Counted from the stretch's first letter, positions 1-7,325 are shown. The stretch is DNA of 12,429 nucleotides from Actinomycetota bacterium (GCA_023488925.1 JAMDDA010000026.1:1-12429); one strand, 5' to 3'. A program made the numbers and translations. Notes: a model not told the origin generated them from the sequence alone.

Positions 1-184
1 ACACGAGGAGCGGCAGCATCAGGAAAAGGACCAGCCACGCCATGGTGGGGAACAGCAGCAGGTTGGCGGCCGCGAAGGGCCGGCCCCTGAGCCGCCCGAA
101 CAGGCGACTCAGGAAGCCCGGATCTCCACCGAGAACGGCGGGGTGCTTGGCCCCGGCGGTCGTTCCGCGGTCGTCCGCCGCCAT
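1..184 (-). CDS. ABC transporter permease, N-terminal fragment (polyamine-type, PotB/PotC-like)
   Basis: Partial gene: it starts at ATG 184 and runs off the left edge, leaving about 61 residues visible. A hydrophilic N-terminus (MAADDRGTTAGAKHPAV) is followed by a basic stretch (LSRLFGRLRGR) and then the start of a first membrane segment (NLLLFPTMAWLVLFLMLPLL). That layout is normal for ABC importer permeases of the PotB/PotC group. The ATG overlaps the stop of the upstream substrate-binding protein gene in an ATGA arrangement, so the two are co-transcribed and probably translationally coupled. With potA and potD upstream, it would be one of the two inner-membrane permeases of the polyamine importer. 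The fragment is too short to tell PotB from PotC, and the EAA loop is outside the window. Confidence 0.8.
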   Translation of the reverse strand, partial: MAADDRGTTAGAKHPAVLGGDPGFLSRLFGRLRGRPFAAANLLLFPTMAWLVLFLMLPLLV

Positions 185-1344
185 CAGGCCGCCTTCAGCT
201 CCGCGTAGGCCTTGTTGTAGAGCTCGGTGTCCTTGCCGAGCTCCTCCAGCCAGGTCAGCTTGTCCATGACCTCCTTCGGCGGGTAGATCTGCGGGTCGTT
301 CAAGACCTCGGGATCGAGGAACTGCTCGGCCTTCTCGTTCGGACTGGCGTAGAAGACGTAGTTGCTGATGGCTGCAGCCACCTCGGGTTCGCAGATGTAG
401 TTCATGAACACCTCGGCGGTGTACTTGTGGGGCGCGCCCTTGGGGATGGCCATGGAGTCCACCCAGGTGAGGGCGCCTTCCGTGGGAACCGCGTACTTCA
501 CCGCATCGTTCTCGAGCGCCGCCTGGAACACGTCACCCGACCAACCGTGGCTGAGCCAGGAATCGTTGGACGCGAGCTCGTCGATATACGTGTCGGAGGT
601 GTAGTGCTTCAGCAGTGGTTTCTGCTGAATGAGCAGCTGCTTGGCCTCCTCGATCTGCTTGGGATCGCGCGTGTTCGGGCTGTAGCCCAGCTTGAAGAGG
701 GCTACCGCGAAGACGTCGCGGATTTCGGTCAGCATCGTGATGCGGCCCTTGTACTTCTCGTCCCAGAGCATGTCCCAGCTGGGCTTGAAGTCGGGCACCT
801 TCGCCGAGTTGTAACCGATACCGGTGGTGCCCCACTGCCACGGGATGGTGTATTTGTTGCCCGGATCGAAGGGGGCTTCGCGGAACCGCTGATACAAGTT
901 GACCACGTTGGGGATGTTGTCCAGATTCAGGGGCTGCAGCAGCCCGAGGCCCAGCATGGTGGTGACCATGTAATCGGTGGGCACGATGATGTCGTAGCCC
1001 GTGGCTCCACTCTGCAGCTTGGCGAGCAAGGTGTCGTTGCTCGAGTAGTTGTCGTAGATCACCTTCACGCCGAACCGCTTCTCGAAGTTGGGAATAGTAT
1101 CCTCGGCGATATAGTCCGACCAGTTGTAGAAGTAGAGCTCCTTGGACAGCGACTCGGTGGTCCCGCCGCTCCCGCCGCCGGCGGTGGTGGTGGTCTCTTT
1201 GCCACCCCCGCAGGCCGCCAGGAAGCCCGAGGCTCCCAGAAGAAGACCGGCGGCCCCGACCCGCTTGATGAACCCCCGGCGTGACATCGGGCCGCCAAGC
1301 CCGTCCAGCAACAACACGCGGAGCTCCTTGTCGATCTTCTTCAT
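184..1344 (-). CDS. potD: Spermidine/putrescine-type ABC transporter substrate-binding lipoprotein
   Basis: Extracytoplasmic polyamine-binding protein of 386 residues, close to the usual PotD/PotF length. It has a twin-arginine motif (SRRGFIKR, residues 21-28), a hydrophobic core, and a lipobox LAAC with the lipidated Cys at about residue 45. A Gly/Thr/Ser linker follows. The mature part carries family motifs: YNWSDYI, YDIIVPTDYMV, PWQWGTTGIGYN and TWVDSMAIPKGAPH, where the W and D are expected to contact the polyamine. At the acidic pair that I recall in E. coli PotD as Asp168/Glu171, this protein reads EIRDVF, so Glu and Asp are swapped. Start ATG 1344 has a strong upstream AGGAGGAGG six bases away and overlaps the potA stop (ATGA). 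Met20, just before the RR motif, is an alternative start. The ligand (spermidine, putrescine or another amine) cannot be decided from sequence alone. Confidence 0.93.
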   Translation of the reverse strand: MKKIDKELRVLLLDGLGGPMSRRGFIKRVGAAGLLLGASGFLAACGGGKETTTTAGGGSGGTTESLSKELYFYNWSDYIAEDTIPNFEKRFGVKVIYDNYSSNDTLLAKLQSGATGYDIIVPTDYMVTTMLGLGLLQPLNLDNIPNVVNLYQRFREAPFDPGNKYTIPWQWGTTGIGYNSAKVPDFKPSWDMLWDEKYKGRITMLTEIRDVFAVALFKLGYSPNTRDPKQIEEAKQLLIQQKPLLKHYTSDTYIDELASNDSWLSHGWSGDVFQAALENDAVKYAVPTEGALTWVDSMAIPKGAPHKYTAEVFMNYICEPEVAAAISNYVFYASPNEKAEQFLDPEVLNDPQIYPPKEVMDKLTWLEELGKDTELYNKAYAELKAA

Positions 1345-2474
1345 GCCGCATCCTCCTCCTGTGCGCTTGGGCTCCCCCCTGTGGGAAGCACACGGTTGTG
1401 AGACGGGTGCCAGGCGAGCTGCGTGCGTTCACCCGGGACCCAGAGAGTCTGGTCGGAGGCCACCTCGACGTTCTGCTCGAGCACGGTGAACTGGCGGGAC
1501 AGTGCCGGCACGTCGATCTTGTACTGGGTCGTCATCCCCAGATACACCACGTCGCGCACGGTCCCGCGCAGCAGACAGTAGCCTTCCGGGACCTCTTCGC
1601 CCATCTCGTGCAGCCGTATCTTCTCCGGACGCACGGCCAACTCCACGTAATCCCCCAACGACCCCTCCGGGGGGAGGGGTACGAAGACGCGCTGGCCATC
1701 GCCGAAAGACACGAGACCCATGTTTCCGTGCCGTTGGACCCGCCCCTCGATGAAGTTGGAGATGCCGATGAACCCCGCCACGAACCGAGTGCGCGGGTGC
1801 TCGTAGAGATCCTCGGGCGCGCCCACCTGCTCCACCCGGCCGGCGTTCATGACCGCGATGCGGTCGGACATGGTGAGGGCCTCTTCTTGGTCGTGGGTGA
1901 CGTAGATGAAGGTGATGCCCACATCGCGGTGGATATGTTTCAGCTCCAGTTGCATCTGGCGACGAAGCTTGAGGTCGAGCGCGCCCAGGGGCTCGTCGAG
2001 CAGCAACACCGACGGCAGGTTCACCAACGCCCGGGCCAGGGCCACGCGCTGTTGCATGCCCCCGGACAGTTGGCTCGGCTTGTACCGGCGGCGATCCTCG
2101 AGCTCGACCATGCGCAGGGCGTCGGTGACCCGCCTCTCGATCTCGTCCTTGGGCAGCTTCTTGCGCTTGAGCCCAAAGGCCACGTTCTTTTCCACGTTGA
2201 GATGGGGGAAGAGCGCATAGTTCTGGAAAACCGTGTTCACGTTGCGCCGGAAAGGAGGCAGCTTGGCTACATCGACGCCGTCCAGGAAAATGGCGCCCTC
2301 CGTCGGCTCCTCGAAGCCCGCGATCATCCGCAGCGTGGTCGTCTTCCCGCAGCCGCTCGGCCCGAGCAGAGAAAAGAACTCCCCATGGCCGATGCCCAGG
2401 TCCATGTTCTCCACGGCGGTCAACGCACCGAACCGCTTGGTAACGCCCTGGAGGTAGATCGCGAAGTCGTCCAT
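1341..2474 (-). CDS. potA: Polyamine ABC transporter ATP-binding protein
   Basis: Cytoplasmic ATPase that drives the importer; 377 residues from ATG 2474, normal for PotA-like proteins. Motifs seen: Walker A GPSGCGKTT (38-46), Q-loop Gln84, ABC signature LSGGMQQR (136-143), Walker B with VLLLDEP (156-162), D-loop GALD and H-loop His194 in VTHDQEEAL. A C-terminal TOBE domain includes VRPEKIRL near residue 290. I chose ATG 2474 because GAGGGG lies four bases upstream. A GTG five codons earlier (2489) has no ribosome-binding sequence. It is the first gene of a potA-potD-permease operon and its stop overlaps the potD start. Upstream lies a 258-base gap with a tandem repeat and a dyad symmetry, the likely control region. 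The motifs define the CUT1/polyamine ATPase group; the polyamine assignment rests on its neighbour PotD. Confidence 0.93.
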   Translation of the reverse strand: MDDFAIYLQGVTKRFGALTAVENMDLGIGHGEFFSLLGPSGCGKTTTLRMIAGFEEPTEGAIFLDGVDVAKLPPFRRNVNTVFQNYALFPHLNVEKNVAFGLKRKKLPKDEIERRVTDALRMVELEDRRRYKPSQLSGGMQQRVALARALVNLPSVLLLDEPLGALDLKLRRQMQLELKHIHRDVGITFIYVTHDQEEALTMSDRIAVMNAGRVEQVGAPEDLYEHPRTRFVAGFIGISNFIEGRVQRHGNMGLVSFGDGQRVFVPLPPEGSLGDYVELAVRPEKIRLHEMGEEVPEGYCLLRGTVRDVVYLGMTTQYKIDVPALSRQFTVLEQNVEVASDQTLWVPGERTQLAWHPSHNRVLPTGGSPSAQEEDAA

Positions 2475-2478
2475 GCGT

Positions 2479-2484
2479 CCCCTC
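2479..2484 (-). promoter_or_regulatory. Ribosome-binding site deciding the potA start
   Basis: Minus-strand GAGGGG lies four bases before ATG 2474. The in-frame GTG at 2489 lacks any purine-rich sequence upstream, so the shorter protein is preferred. Confidence 0.6.
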
Positions 2485-2564
2485 GTCACTTTTGGAAATG
2501 AAACGAGTCGGCCCCTGCGCCCACCTTACGACATGCGCGCCGATCTCTCAACAGGAAAACCAGA

Positions 2565-2600
2565 GAAAACGACAATCCTATGCATAACTCTGTCGTTTTC
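2565..2600. promoter_or_regulatory. 36-base interrupted dyad, candidate operator upstream of potA
   Basis: Perfect 10-base inverted repeat arms, GAAAACGACA (2565-2574) and TGTCGTTTTC (2591-2600), flank a 16-base spacer. At the exact centre of the spacer is a second palindrome, TATGCATA (2579-2586). The element is about 90 bases upstream of the potA start, in the only AT-richer stretch of the gap. Two nested symmetries on one axis are typical of a dimer or tetramer regulator site. The long loop and lack of a T-run argue against a terminator. The regulator is unknown, and I could not identify convincing -35/-10 boxes around it. Confidence 0.5.
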
Positions 2601-2629
2601 GGCAGCTATTATGCGCGTTTGTCGCCCGG

Positions 2630-2727
2630 CCGGCGTGTTGGGCGGGCGGACTGCGGCCGGCGGCAGCCGGCGTGTCGGGCGGGCGGACTGCGGCCGGCGG
2701 CGGCCGGCGGACTGCGGCCGGCGGCGG
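2630..2727. repeat. 37-base GC-only tandem repeat, 2 full units plus a deleted third
   Basis: Unit 1 (2630-2666) and unit 2 (2667-2703) match except at two positions. Unit 3 (2704-2727) is the same sequence with an internal 13-base deletion, leaving 24 bases. All three share the 20-mer GGCGGACTGCGGCCGGCGGC, at 2645, 2682 and 2706. The array begins within 6 bases of the icd stop codon and ends about 30 bases before the dyad. No spacers separate the units, so it is not a CRISPR array. The units are rich in self-complementary GGCCGGC/GCCGGC and could fold in the icd 3' RNA, perhaps as a termination or processing signal; that is inference. Confidence 0.75.
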
Positions 2728-2732
2728 CCGGG

Positions 2733-3746
2733 TCAGCCGGCCAGCTCGCGGACGCGGGCCGCGATAGCCCGGCCCATGGCCATGGTACCCGCGCTGCCGC
2801 CAAGGTCGTAGGTGACCATCTTCCCCGCCCCGATCACATCCTTGGTCGCCTGGAAGAGCCGGTCGGCCGCCTCGCGTTCTCCCAGGTGGCGGAGCATGAG
2901 CACGGCGGAGAGGATCAAAGCGGTGGGATTCACCTTGTCTTGCCCCGCGTACTTGGGGGCCGAACCGTGAACGGGCTCGAAGAGGGCCACCTCGACCCCG
3001 ATGTTGGCCCCCGGGGCCACCCCGAGACCACCCACCAGACCGGCGCAGAGGTCGCTCACGATGTCACCGTAGAGGTTGGGGCATACCAATACGTCGTACA
3101 GCTCGGGTTTCTGCACGAGCTGCATGCACATGTTGTCGACGATGCGATCCTCGAACTCGATGTCCGGATACCCGGCGGCCACGTCGCGGGCCGTCTCCAG
3201 GAAGAGCCCGTCGGTGAGCTTCATGATGTTGGCCTTGTGCACGGCAGTGACCTTGCGGCGACCCTCCCGGCGGGCATACTCGAAGGCGAAACGACAGATG
3301 CGCTCGGAACCCGCGCGGGTGATGATCTTGATGGACTCGGCCGCGTCCTTACCCACCATGTGCTCGATGCCGGCATAGAGGTCTTCCGTATTCTCGCGCA
3401 CTACGACCAGGTCGATGTCCTCGTAACGCGACCGCACACCGGGGATAGTGACCGCCGGCCGCAGGTTGGCATAGAGATCGAGGGCTTTCCGCAGAGCCAC
3501 GTTCACGCTGCGGAACCCGGAACCTACCGGAGTGGTGATGGGACCTTTGAGGCCTACCTTGGTCTCCCGCAGGGAAGCGAGCACCGCATCGGGAAGCGGC
3601 GTGCCGTAGCGTTCCACGACATCCGTCCCGGCCTCCATGTCGCGCCACTCGATGGCCACCCCGGTGGCTTCCACGGCCACCTTGGCGGCCGCCATGATCT
3701 CCGGGCCGATGCCGTCGCCGGGGATACAGGTGACTACGTGCGCCAA
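2733..3746 (-). CDS. icd: Isocitrate dehydrogenase, short NAD-IDH-type scaffold with NADP-type cofactor residues
   Basis: Oxidative decarboxylation of isocitrate to 2-oxoglutarate in the TCA cycle. The protein is about 337 residues, the short bacterial/IDH3 size. Motifs seen: N-terminal [11 protein letters not shown], substrate-binding [33 protein letters not shown], the catalytic Lys region [11 protein letters not shown], and metal-binding [17 protein letters not shown]. The C-terminal cofactor segment reads [15 protein letters not shown], which is the NADP-type sequence of E. coli Icd, instead of the D-I form of NAD enzymes. Start: TTG 3746 has AAGGAGGA four bases upstream. ATG 3776 is an alternative that overlaps the GNAT stop (ATGA), but it has no Shine-Dalgarno and would encode the ribosome-binding site as QGG. 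Homoisocitrate dehydrogenase was considered because homocitrate synthase genes lie upstream. The substrate loop is of IDH type, so I prefer isocitrate. Confidence 0.88.
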   Translation of the reverse strand: MAHVVTCIPGDGIGPEIMAAAKVAVEATGVAIEWRDMEAGTDVVERYGTPLPDAVLASLRETKVGLKGPITTPVGSGFRSVNVALRKALDLYANLRPAVTIPGVRSRYEDIDLVVVRENTEDLYAGIEHMVGKDAAESIKIITRAGSERICRFAFEYARREGRRKVTAVHKANIMKLTDGLFLETARDVAAGYPDIEFEDRIVDNMCMQLVQKPELYDVLVCPNLYGDIVSDLCAGLVGGLGVAPGANIGVEVALFEPVHGSAPKYAGQDKVNPTALILSAVLMLRHLGEREAADRLFQATKDVIGAGKMVTYDLGGSAGTMAMGRAIAARVRELAG

Positions 3747-3749
3747 CAC

Positions 3750-3757
3750 TCCTCCTT
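3750..3757 (-). promoter_or_regulatory. Ribosome-binding site deciding the icd start
   Basis: Minus-strand AAGGAGGA is the strongest ribosome-binding sequence near the icd N-terminus. It lies four bases before TTG 3746, inside the frame that would be read from ATG 3776. A GTG at 3749 is too close to it. Confidence 0.5.
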
Positions 3758-3772
3758 GCCTCTTCCGGGCTC

Positions 3773-4162
3773 TCATCCCAGATACGTGTCAGGGGGCGCC
3801 TGCGGCACCCGGTACTCGATGGCGTCCTGCCCCGGATCGACGTTCTCCTGCCGGAACACCGCGATCCGCTCCACGGCCGAGGCTCCCGCGGTCAGACGCC
3901 GGACGATCTCGTCGTCCAGGCCGAGGCCGCGGTACTCCTCGTCGACCACTACGTCGAACACCAGCTTGTGCAGAGAATCGAGCTTGTGGATGCGCCCGAA
4001 TCCCACGAGCTGCCCTTCGCGGTGGCAGGTGACCCATTCCGCCGACGCGGCGATGGCCCACTCCACCTTGGCGGCGGATTCGTTCTCGCGCCAGCCGGCC
4101 CGGACGAAAAGGTCGGCCAAGGCGGCGACGTCGATCTCAGCGTTGTGGGCGAACTCGAACAC
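3773..4162 (-). CDS. GNAT-family N-acetyltransferase
   Basis: Small cytoplasmic acyltransferase of 129 residues. The acetyl-CoA-binding motif A is visible as [20 protein letters not shown] (about residues 71-90), with the R-x-x-G-x-G/L pattern. It is preceded by the usual beta-strand pairs ([14 protein letters not shown]). The C-terminus [15 protein letters not shown] resembles the end of small GNAT proteins of unknown substrate. The only usable start in the frame is GTG 4162, because an in-frame TGA lies six codons upstream; its ribosome-binding sequence is weak. An 81-base gap separates it from the small gene upstream. The stop overlaps the ATG 3776 codon of the icd frame, so it probably shares a transcript with icd. 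Substrate and role cannot be read from the sequence. Confidence 0.8.
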   Translation of the reverse strand: MFEFAHNAEIDVAALADLFVRAGWRENESAAKVEWAIAASAEWVTCHREGQLVGFGRIHKLDSLHKLVFDVVVDEEYRGLGLDDEIVRRLTAGASAVERIAVFRQENVDPGQDAIEYRVPQAPPDTYLG

Positions 4163-4243
4163 GGCCGCATCGTATCAGACGCATGGGAGGGCGCCCACCG
4201 GCGGCGGGCCGACCGGGGTTCGGCACAGCGCAGGCCGTGGTGC

Positions 4244-4447
4244 TCAAGCGAAACCGATCCCCTTCTCGGGGCGGAAGGTAAGATAGGCGATCTGGGAGAC
4301 GGCCAGGTAGTGCCTCTCCCCACCCACGTCCTCGACCACCAGCCACTCGGCATCGGCGCCGAGCGCGTCGTAGACGACCGACGGTTCCACGTCTGTATCG
4401 ATCGTGATCTCGGTACCACCCGCGAAGTGCACGACGAGAGACCTCAT
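4244..4447 (-). CDS. Small conserved-looking protein, 67 residues, function unknown
   Basis: Not assigned to a family. It begins MRSLVVHFAGGTEITIDTD and ends TFRPEKGIGFA. Alternating hydrophobic and charged residues suggest a compact beta-rich fold, with predicted strands RSLVVHF, TEITIDTD, EWLVVEDV, ERHYLAVSQIAYLTF. It has no signal peptide, membrane segment or cysteine pair. Support for it being real: ATG 4447 has AAGGAGG five bases upstream, one of the best ribosome-binding sites in the window. It also sits in a 34-base gap after the PimA-like gene, on the same strand. It could be a small cytoplasmic accessory protein, but no partner can be named. Confidence 0.75.
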   Translation of the reverse strand: MRSLVVHFAGGTEITIDTDVEPSVVYDALGADAEWLVVEDVGGERHYLAVSQIAYLTFRPEKGIGFA

Positions 4448-4481
4448 AAATGCCTCCTTGCGACAAATCGACAAGGAGATT

Positions 4482-5684
4482 CTACCGGGAGCGCCCCCGA
4501 GCCAGTAGAGGCAGCCGACAGGCGGGCCCAGCGTGCACGCCCCGGGGTCGGCGCACCCGCCCGACCGCCAGGGCCTCTTCATAGGCCAGCATGATCCGCT
4601 CCACCACCGTACTCCAGGCATAGCGTTCCACCGCGCGGATCCCCCGGGTGGCGGCGGCGGCTCGACCCCGCGGGTCGTCCAGGAAGTGCACGAGCTCCCG
4701 CGCCAGGGCGTCCGGATCGCCCGGAGGCACCAGCCGCCCGAGCGCGCCGTCGTGCAGGACACGGCGGTAGCCCGGCAGGTCCGAGGCCAGCACCGGTACC
4801 CCGGCAGCCAGACCCTCCACCAACACCAGCCCGAAGCTCTCCCCGGAGAGGGAAGGCACGCACAACACCTGAGCTTCCCCCATCTCCCGGACCTTCGTCT
4901 CATGATCCAGCCGCCCCAATGCGGCGAGGCCGCTGGTGCGCCTCACCGAGCAGCCATCGACCCTCGCAAGAGCCGCATGGACGTCGGCCCAGTCAGGTCC
5001 CACCATCACCAGGGTCGCGTCACGATGGTACATCCGCACCCGCGGGAAGGCCTGCAGGAGCACCGACAGCCCTTTGCGCGGCTCGGCGCGACCCACGAAG
5101 AGAATGCGGCCGGGCGTCTTCGCCATCCCCCGGGCCGCGGCATAGTCGGCCACCCGCACGCCGTTTGGAATCACGCGGTAATCTCCGGGAAACCGATCGG
5201 CGACGAAATCGCGGGCCGCCTCGGACACCGCGATTTTCACCGCCAGCCGATCGATGACACGCCGGGCCGCCGGAGCAAACGCTTTGTACAAGGGCGAGTT
5301 CTCTCCGGCCGCGTGGAACGTACCCACGATGGGCATGTCGCCGACCAGCACCGCGGAACCGGCCACCGACGGCGTGCAGGGCTCGTGCACGTGCAGGATG
5401 TCGAAACCGCCCTCCGCAAGAAGACGGGCCATGCGGCGCGGCATGAGCGGCCATACGTTGACGTACGCCTTGGAACCGTTCGAGGGAAAGGGGACCGCCG
5501 AGCCCGCAGACAATAGCCTGTCGAACACCGCGCCCCGGCGGCGCGGGCCCACGGGACGGCCGATCGGGGCTATGATCCAGGGGTCGTGGCCGTGGACCTG
5601 CAGTTCCCGAGCCAGCGAGGCGATATGGTCGTTGACGCCACTGGGCACGTCCCACGAATATGGAGACACCAGCCCGACACGCAT
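4482..5684 (-). CDS. GT4-family glycosyltransferase, PimA-like (phosphatidylinositol mannosyltransferase type)
   Basis: Retaining GT-B glycosyltransferase of 400 residues. The N-terminus MRVGLVSPYSWDVPSGVNDH closely follows the actinobacterial PimA pattern (CPYSWDVPGGVQxHV), and HVHEP (98-102) is the acceptor-side motif. The C-terminal Rossmann domain has GRAEPRKG (198-205), the phosphate-binding loop of GT4 enzymes. It also has the EX7E motif with E282 and E290 in GESFGLVLVEGLAAG, which binds the GDP-sugar. PimA adds the first mannose to phosphatidylinositol at the cytoplasmic membrane face. Start ATG 5684 has GGAGG seven bases upstream, 16 bases after the plsY stop. Residues after about 375 are Arg/Pro-rich and probably unstructured. 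Donor and acceptor are inferred from family resemblance, so a glycosyltransferase for another membrane lipid is possible. Confidence 0.85.
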   Translation of the reverse strand: MRVGLVSPYSWDVPSGVNDHIASLARELQVHGHDPWIIAPIGRPVGPRRRGAVFDRLLSAGSAVPFPSNGSKAYVNVWPLMPRRMARLLAEGGFDILHVHEPCTPSVAGSAVLVGDMPIVGTFHAAGENSPLYKAFAPAARRVIDRLAVKIAVSEAARDFVADRFPGDYRVIPNGVRVADYAAARGMAKTPGRILFVGRAEPRKGLSVLLQAFPRVRMYHRDATLVMVGPDWADVHAALARVDGCSVRRTSGLAALGRLDHETKVREMGEAQVLCVPSLSGESFGLVLVEGLAAGVPVLASDLPGYRRVLHDGALGRLVPPGDPDALARELVHFLDDPRGRAAAATRGIRAVERYAWSTVVERIMLAYEEALAVGRVRRPRGVHAGPACRLPLLARGRSR

Positions 5685-5700
5685 GAGATCGCCTCCACGT

Positions 5701-6327
5701 CTATGACGGTTCCCTGTCGAACATCAGCCTTTCCCAGACAACCCTGCCCGAAACCAACCCGGACCAAGCACCCGGGCCGCGCAGGCGTGGCTCTATGACC
5801 AGAGCCATCTGCGCGGCGGTCCAGGCGACCGCGACCCGCGACCGCCCCAGCAGGAGCCGGACCACCGGATACGTGACGTAGCCCGCGAGGACGGCCGGCG
5901 CGTGCAGCTTCACCAGCGTACCACTGACGATGCCGGAACCGACGATCACCAACCCGACAGGGTCGCCGGCCATGGCCGTCCCCAGAGCGGTGGCGGCGCC
6001 CTTTCCCCTCACGACAAAGACATGCGCGGCCACGGGAGCGAAGCCGAGGGCACCCAGGATTCCGGGGGAGGCCCCGCTCCTCCTGCCCAGGACCACGGGG
6101 ACGAAGCCCTTGGCCGCGTCCATGGCCAGCACCAGGGCCGCGGGGCCGAAACCCAACGAACGCCTCACGTTCGCCGTGCCGGGATTCCCCGTACCCACGC
6201 GGTCGATGTCCACGCCGAAGGCCCGGCCCACCAGGCGCGCACTGGGCAGGCTGCCCAGTGCGAATGCGGCTCCCAGGGCCAGCGCCGTGTGGCTGCGGGA
6301 TCTCGCCCCGCGCTTCTTGCGGCTCAC
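5701..6327 (-). CDS. plsY: Glycerol-3-phosphate acyltransferase PlsY
   Basis: Integral membrane acyltransferase that makes lysophosphatidic acid from acyl-phosphate and glycerol 3-phosphate, the first step of phospholipid synthesis. It is 208 residues, the normal length. The three family motifs are present: GSLPSARLVGR (motif 1), GTGNPGTANVRRSLG (motif 2, usually SGNxGATN) and RGKGAATALG (motif 3, usually GGKGVAT). Several hydrophobic helices separate them. Start GTG 6327 is preceded by GGAGGG about seven bases upstream and overlaps the stop of the flippase-like gene (GTGA). The frame is open further upstream, but that stretch lies inside the neighbouring gene. It sits between a flippase-like gene and a PimA-like glycosyltransferase, which ties the block to membrane lipid assembly. 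Confidence 0.92.
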   Translation of the reverse strand: MSRKKRGARSRSHTALALGAAFALGSLPSARLVGRAFGVDIDRVGTGNPGTANVRRSLGFGPAALVLAMDAAKGFVPVVLGRRSGASPGILGALGFAPVAAHVFVVRGKGAATALGTAMAGDPVGLVIVGSGIVSGTLVKLHAPAVLAGYVTYPVVRLLLGRSRVAVAWTAAQMALVIEPRLRGPGAWSGLVSGRVVWERLMFDREPS

Positions 6328-7325
6328 TGCCGGCCCTCCACCCCGCGGCGCAGACCGAGAGTCAGAGCTCCCAGGCCCACCGGGATCAGCCAGGTGGTCG
6401 CCCGCCAGACCACGAGCGACGCCAGCCGAATGCTTTCGGGAACCGAAGGGCCGATAAGACTCAGGTAGCCGAGCTCGGCGACACCCCCACCGCCGGGAAG
6501 AGGCGAGAGCGGCATCAGCACCTGCACCACGGCCTGGCCGACCACGATGGGCCAGATGCCCCCCCGCCAGCCGTACGCCAACAGGATCAAAACGAGGAGG
6601 GCGAACATGGCGACCCAGTAGACGACCTGCAGCGCCACCAGGCAGACCAGGATGCGCGTCTTTGCCCGTCCCAGGTCGGCCATCGCCCGCCGCATGGCGA
6701 ACACCCCGCGACGCACCCGCTCCGGCACCAAAGAGACACCCAGGGGCCGGCGCAGCCAGAGCCAACCGAGCAGCCACGCCGCTCCGAGCCCGATCGTGGC
6801 CGACACGAGGATCAGACGCTGCAGGGGGGTCAAGAGCGACGCCGTTCGCGGAAGCAAGGCGGCCAGAGCCACGCCGGCGAGCACCATGGTGTGGACGAAG
6901 CCCTTCACGATGACGGCCGAGGTGGCCTGCGAGACGGAGAGGCCGAGGCGGCGCAGGCGCATGACCTGATAAGGGATCTCCAGCCCTCCAAAAGACGTGG
7001 CTCCCCCCACCAGATGGGCCTCGAGGGCGGCTGCCACCGTCCCCCAGCGGGAAGCTTCCGGCACGAGCATGCGCACCGGGAGCACCAGGGAGGCGGCATC
7101 GGCCGCCAGAGCCACCGCCAGAGCCAAAGCCACGAGCCCGAAGAGCGCCGGCCGGCCGGCCTGGTCGCCTGCCGTCTCCAACTCCCGGCCCACGTGGGGG
7201 TTCACCACGAGCACGACAACCACCGCCACGCCAAGACCGGCGACCATGCCCAGCAGCATACGAGACCAGCGGAGCGGCCCGCGCACGCCGGCGGCGGAGC
7301 CGTTGGTCGGAACGCCCTCCTTCAT
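6324..7325 (-). CDS. YbhN/UPF0104 (AglD-like) flippase-domain membrane protein
   Basis: Integral membrane protein of 333 residues with about seven hydrophobic segments. These include LLGMVAGLGVAVVVVLVV near residue 25, LFGLVALALAVALAADAASL near 60, and a long pair around 225-255. The hallmark of the LPG-synthase transmembrane/UPF0104 family is present near residue 280: PLSPLPGGGGVAELGYLSL, matching the usual PTPGGxGxxE. The internal LVGGATSFGGLEIPYQVMRL also fits the family. Members are implicated in lipid or glycolipid transfer across the membrane, or are the membrane domain of MprF-like proteins; no synthase domain is present here. ATG 7325 overlaps the stop of the upstream GT4 gene (ATGA) and the downstream junction with plsY is GTGA, so translation is tightly coupled. 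The transported lipid is unknown. Confidence 0.85.
   Translation of the reverse strand: MKEGVPTNGSAAGVRGPLRWSRMLLGMVAGLGVAVVVVLVVNPHVGRELETAGDQAGRPALFGLVALALAVALAADAASLVLPVRMLVPEASRWGTVAAALEAHLVGGATSFGGLEIPYQVMRLRRLGLSVSQATSAVIVKGFVHTMVLAGVALAALLPRTASLLTPLQRLILVSATIGLGAAWLLGWLWLRRPLGVSLVPERVRRGVFAMRRAMADLGRAKTRILVCLVALQVVYWVAMFALLVLILLAYGWRGGIWPIVVGQAVVQVLMPLSPLPGGGGVAELGYLSLIGPSVPESIRLASLVVWRATTWLIPVGLGALTLGLRRGVEGRQ

Noticed and set aside
2475..2629. Sigma70-type promoter for potA
   Set aside because: Several -10-like words (CATAAT, TAGGAT) occur on the minus strand, but none has a convincing -35 at the right distance, so no box was called.
2630..2727. CRISPR array
   Set aside because: Repeat units abut each other with no unique spacers, there are under three full units, and no cas genes are present.
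2733..3746. Homoisocitrate or isopropylmalate dehydrogenase
   Set aside because: The substrate segment [18 protein letters not shown] with Ser and Asn, and the cofactor segment, follow isocitrate dehydrogenase. The nearby homocitrate synthase genes alone do not outweigh this.
2580..4286. Long plus-strand open frame (568 codons) opposite icd, the GNAT gene and the repeat region
   Set aside because: It lies antisense to well-supported genes. The translation is His/Asp/Gly/Arg-rich with no family motif, as expected for shadow frames in GC-rich DNA. The part over the repeat array is merely stop-free.
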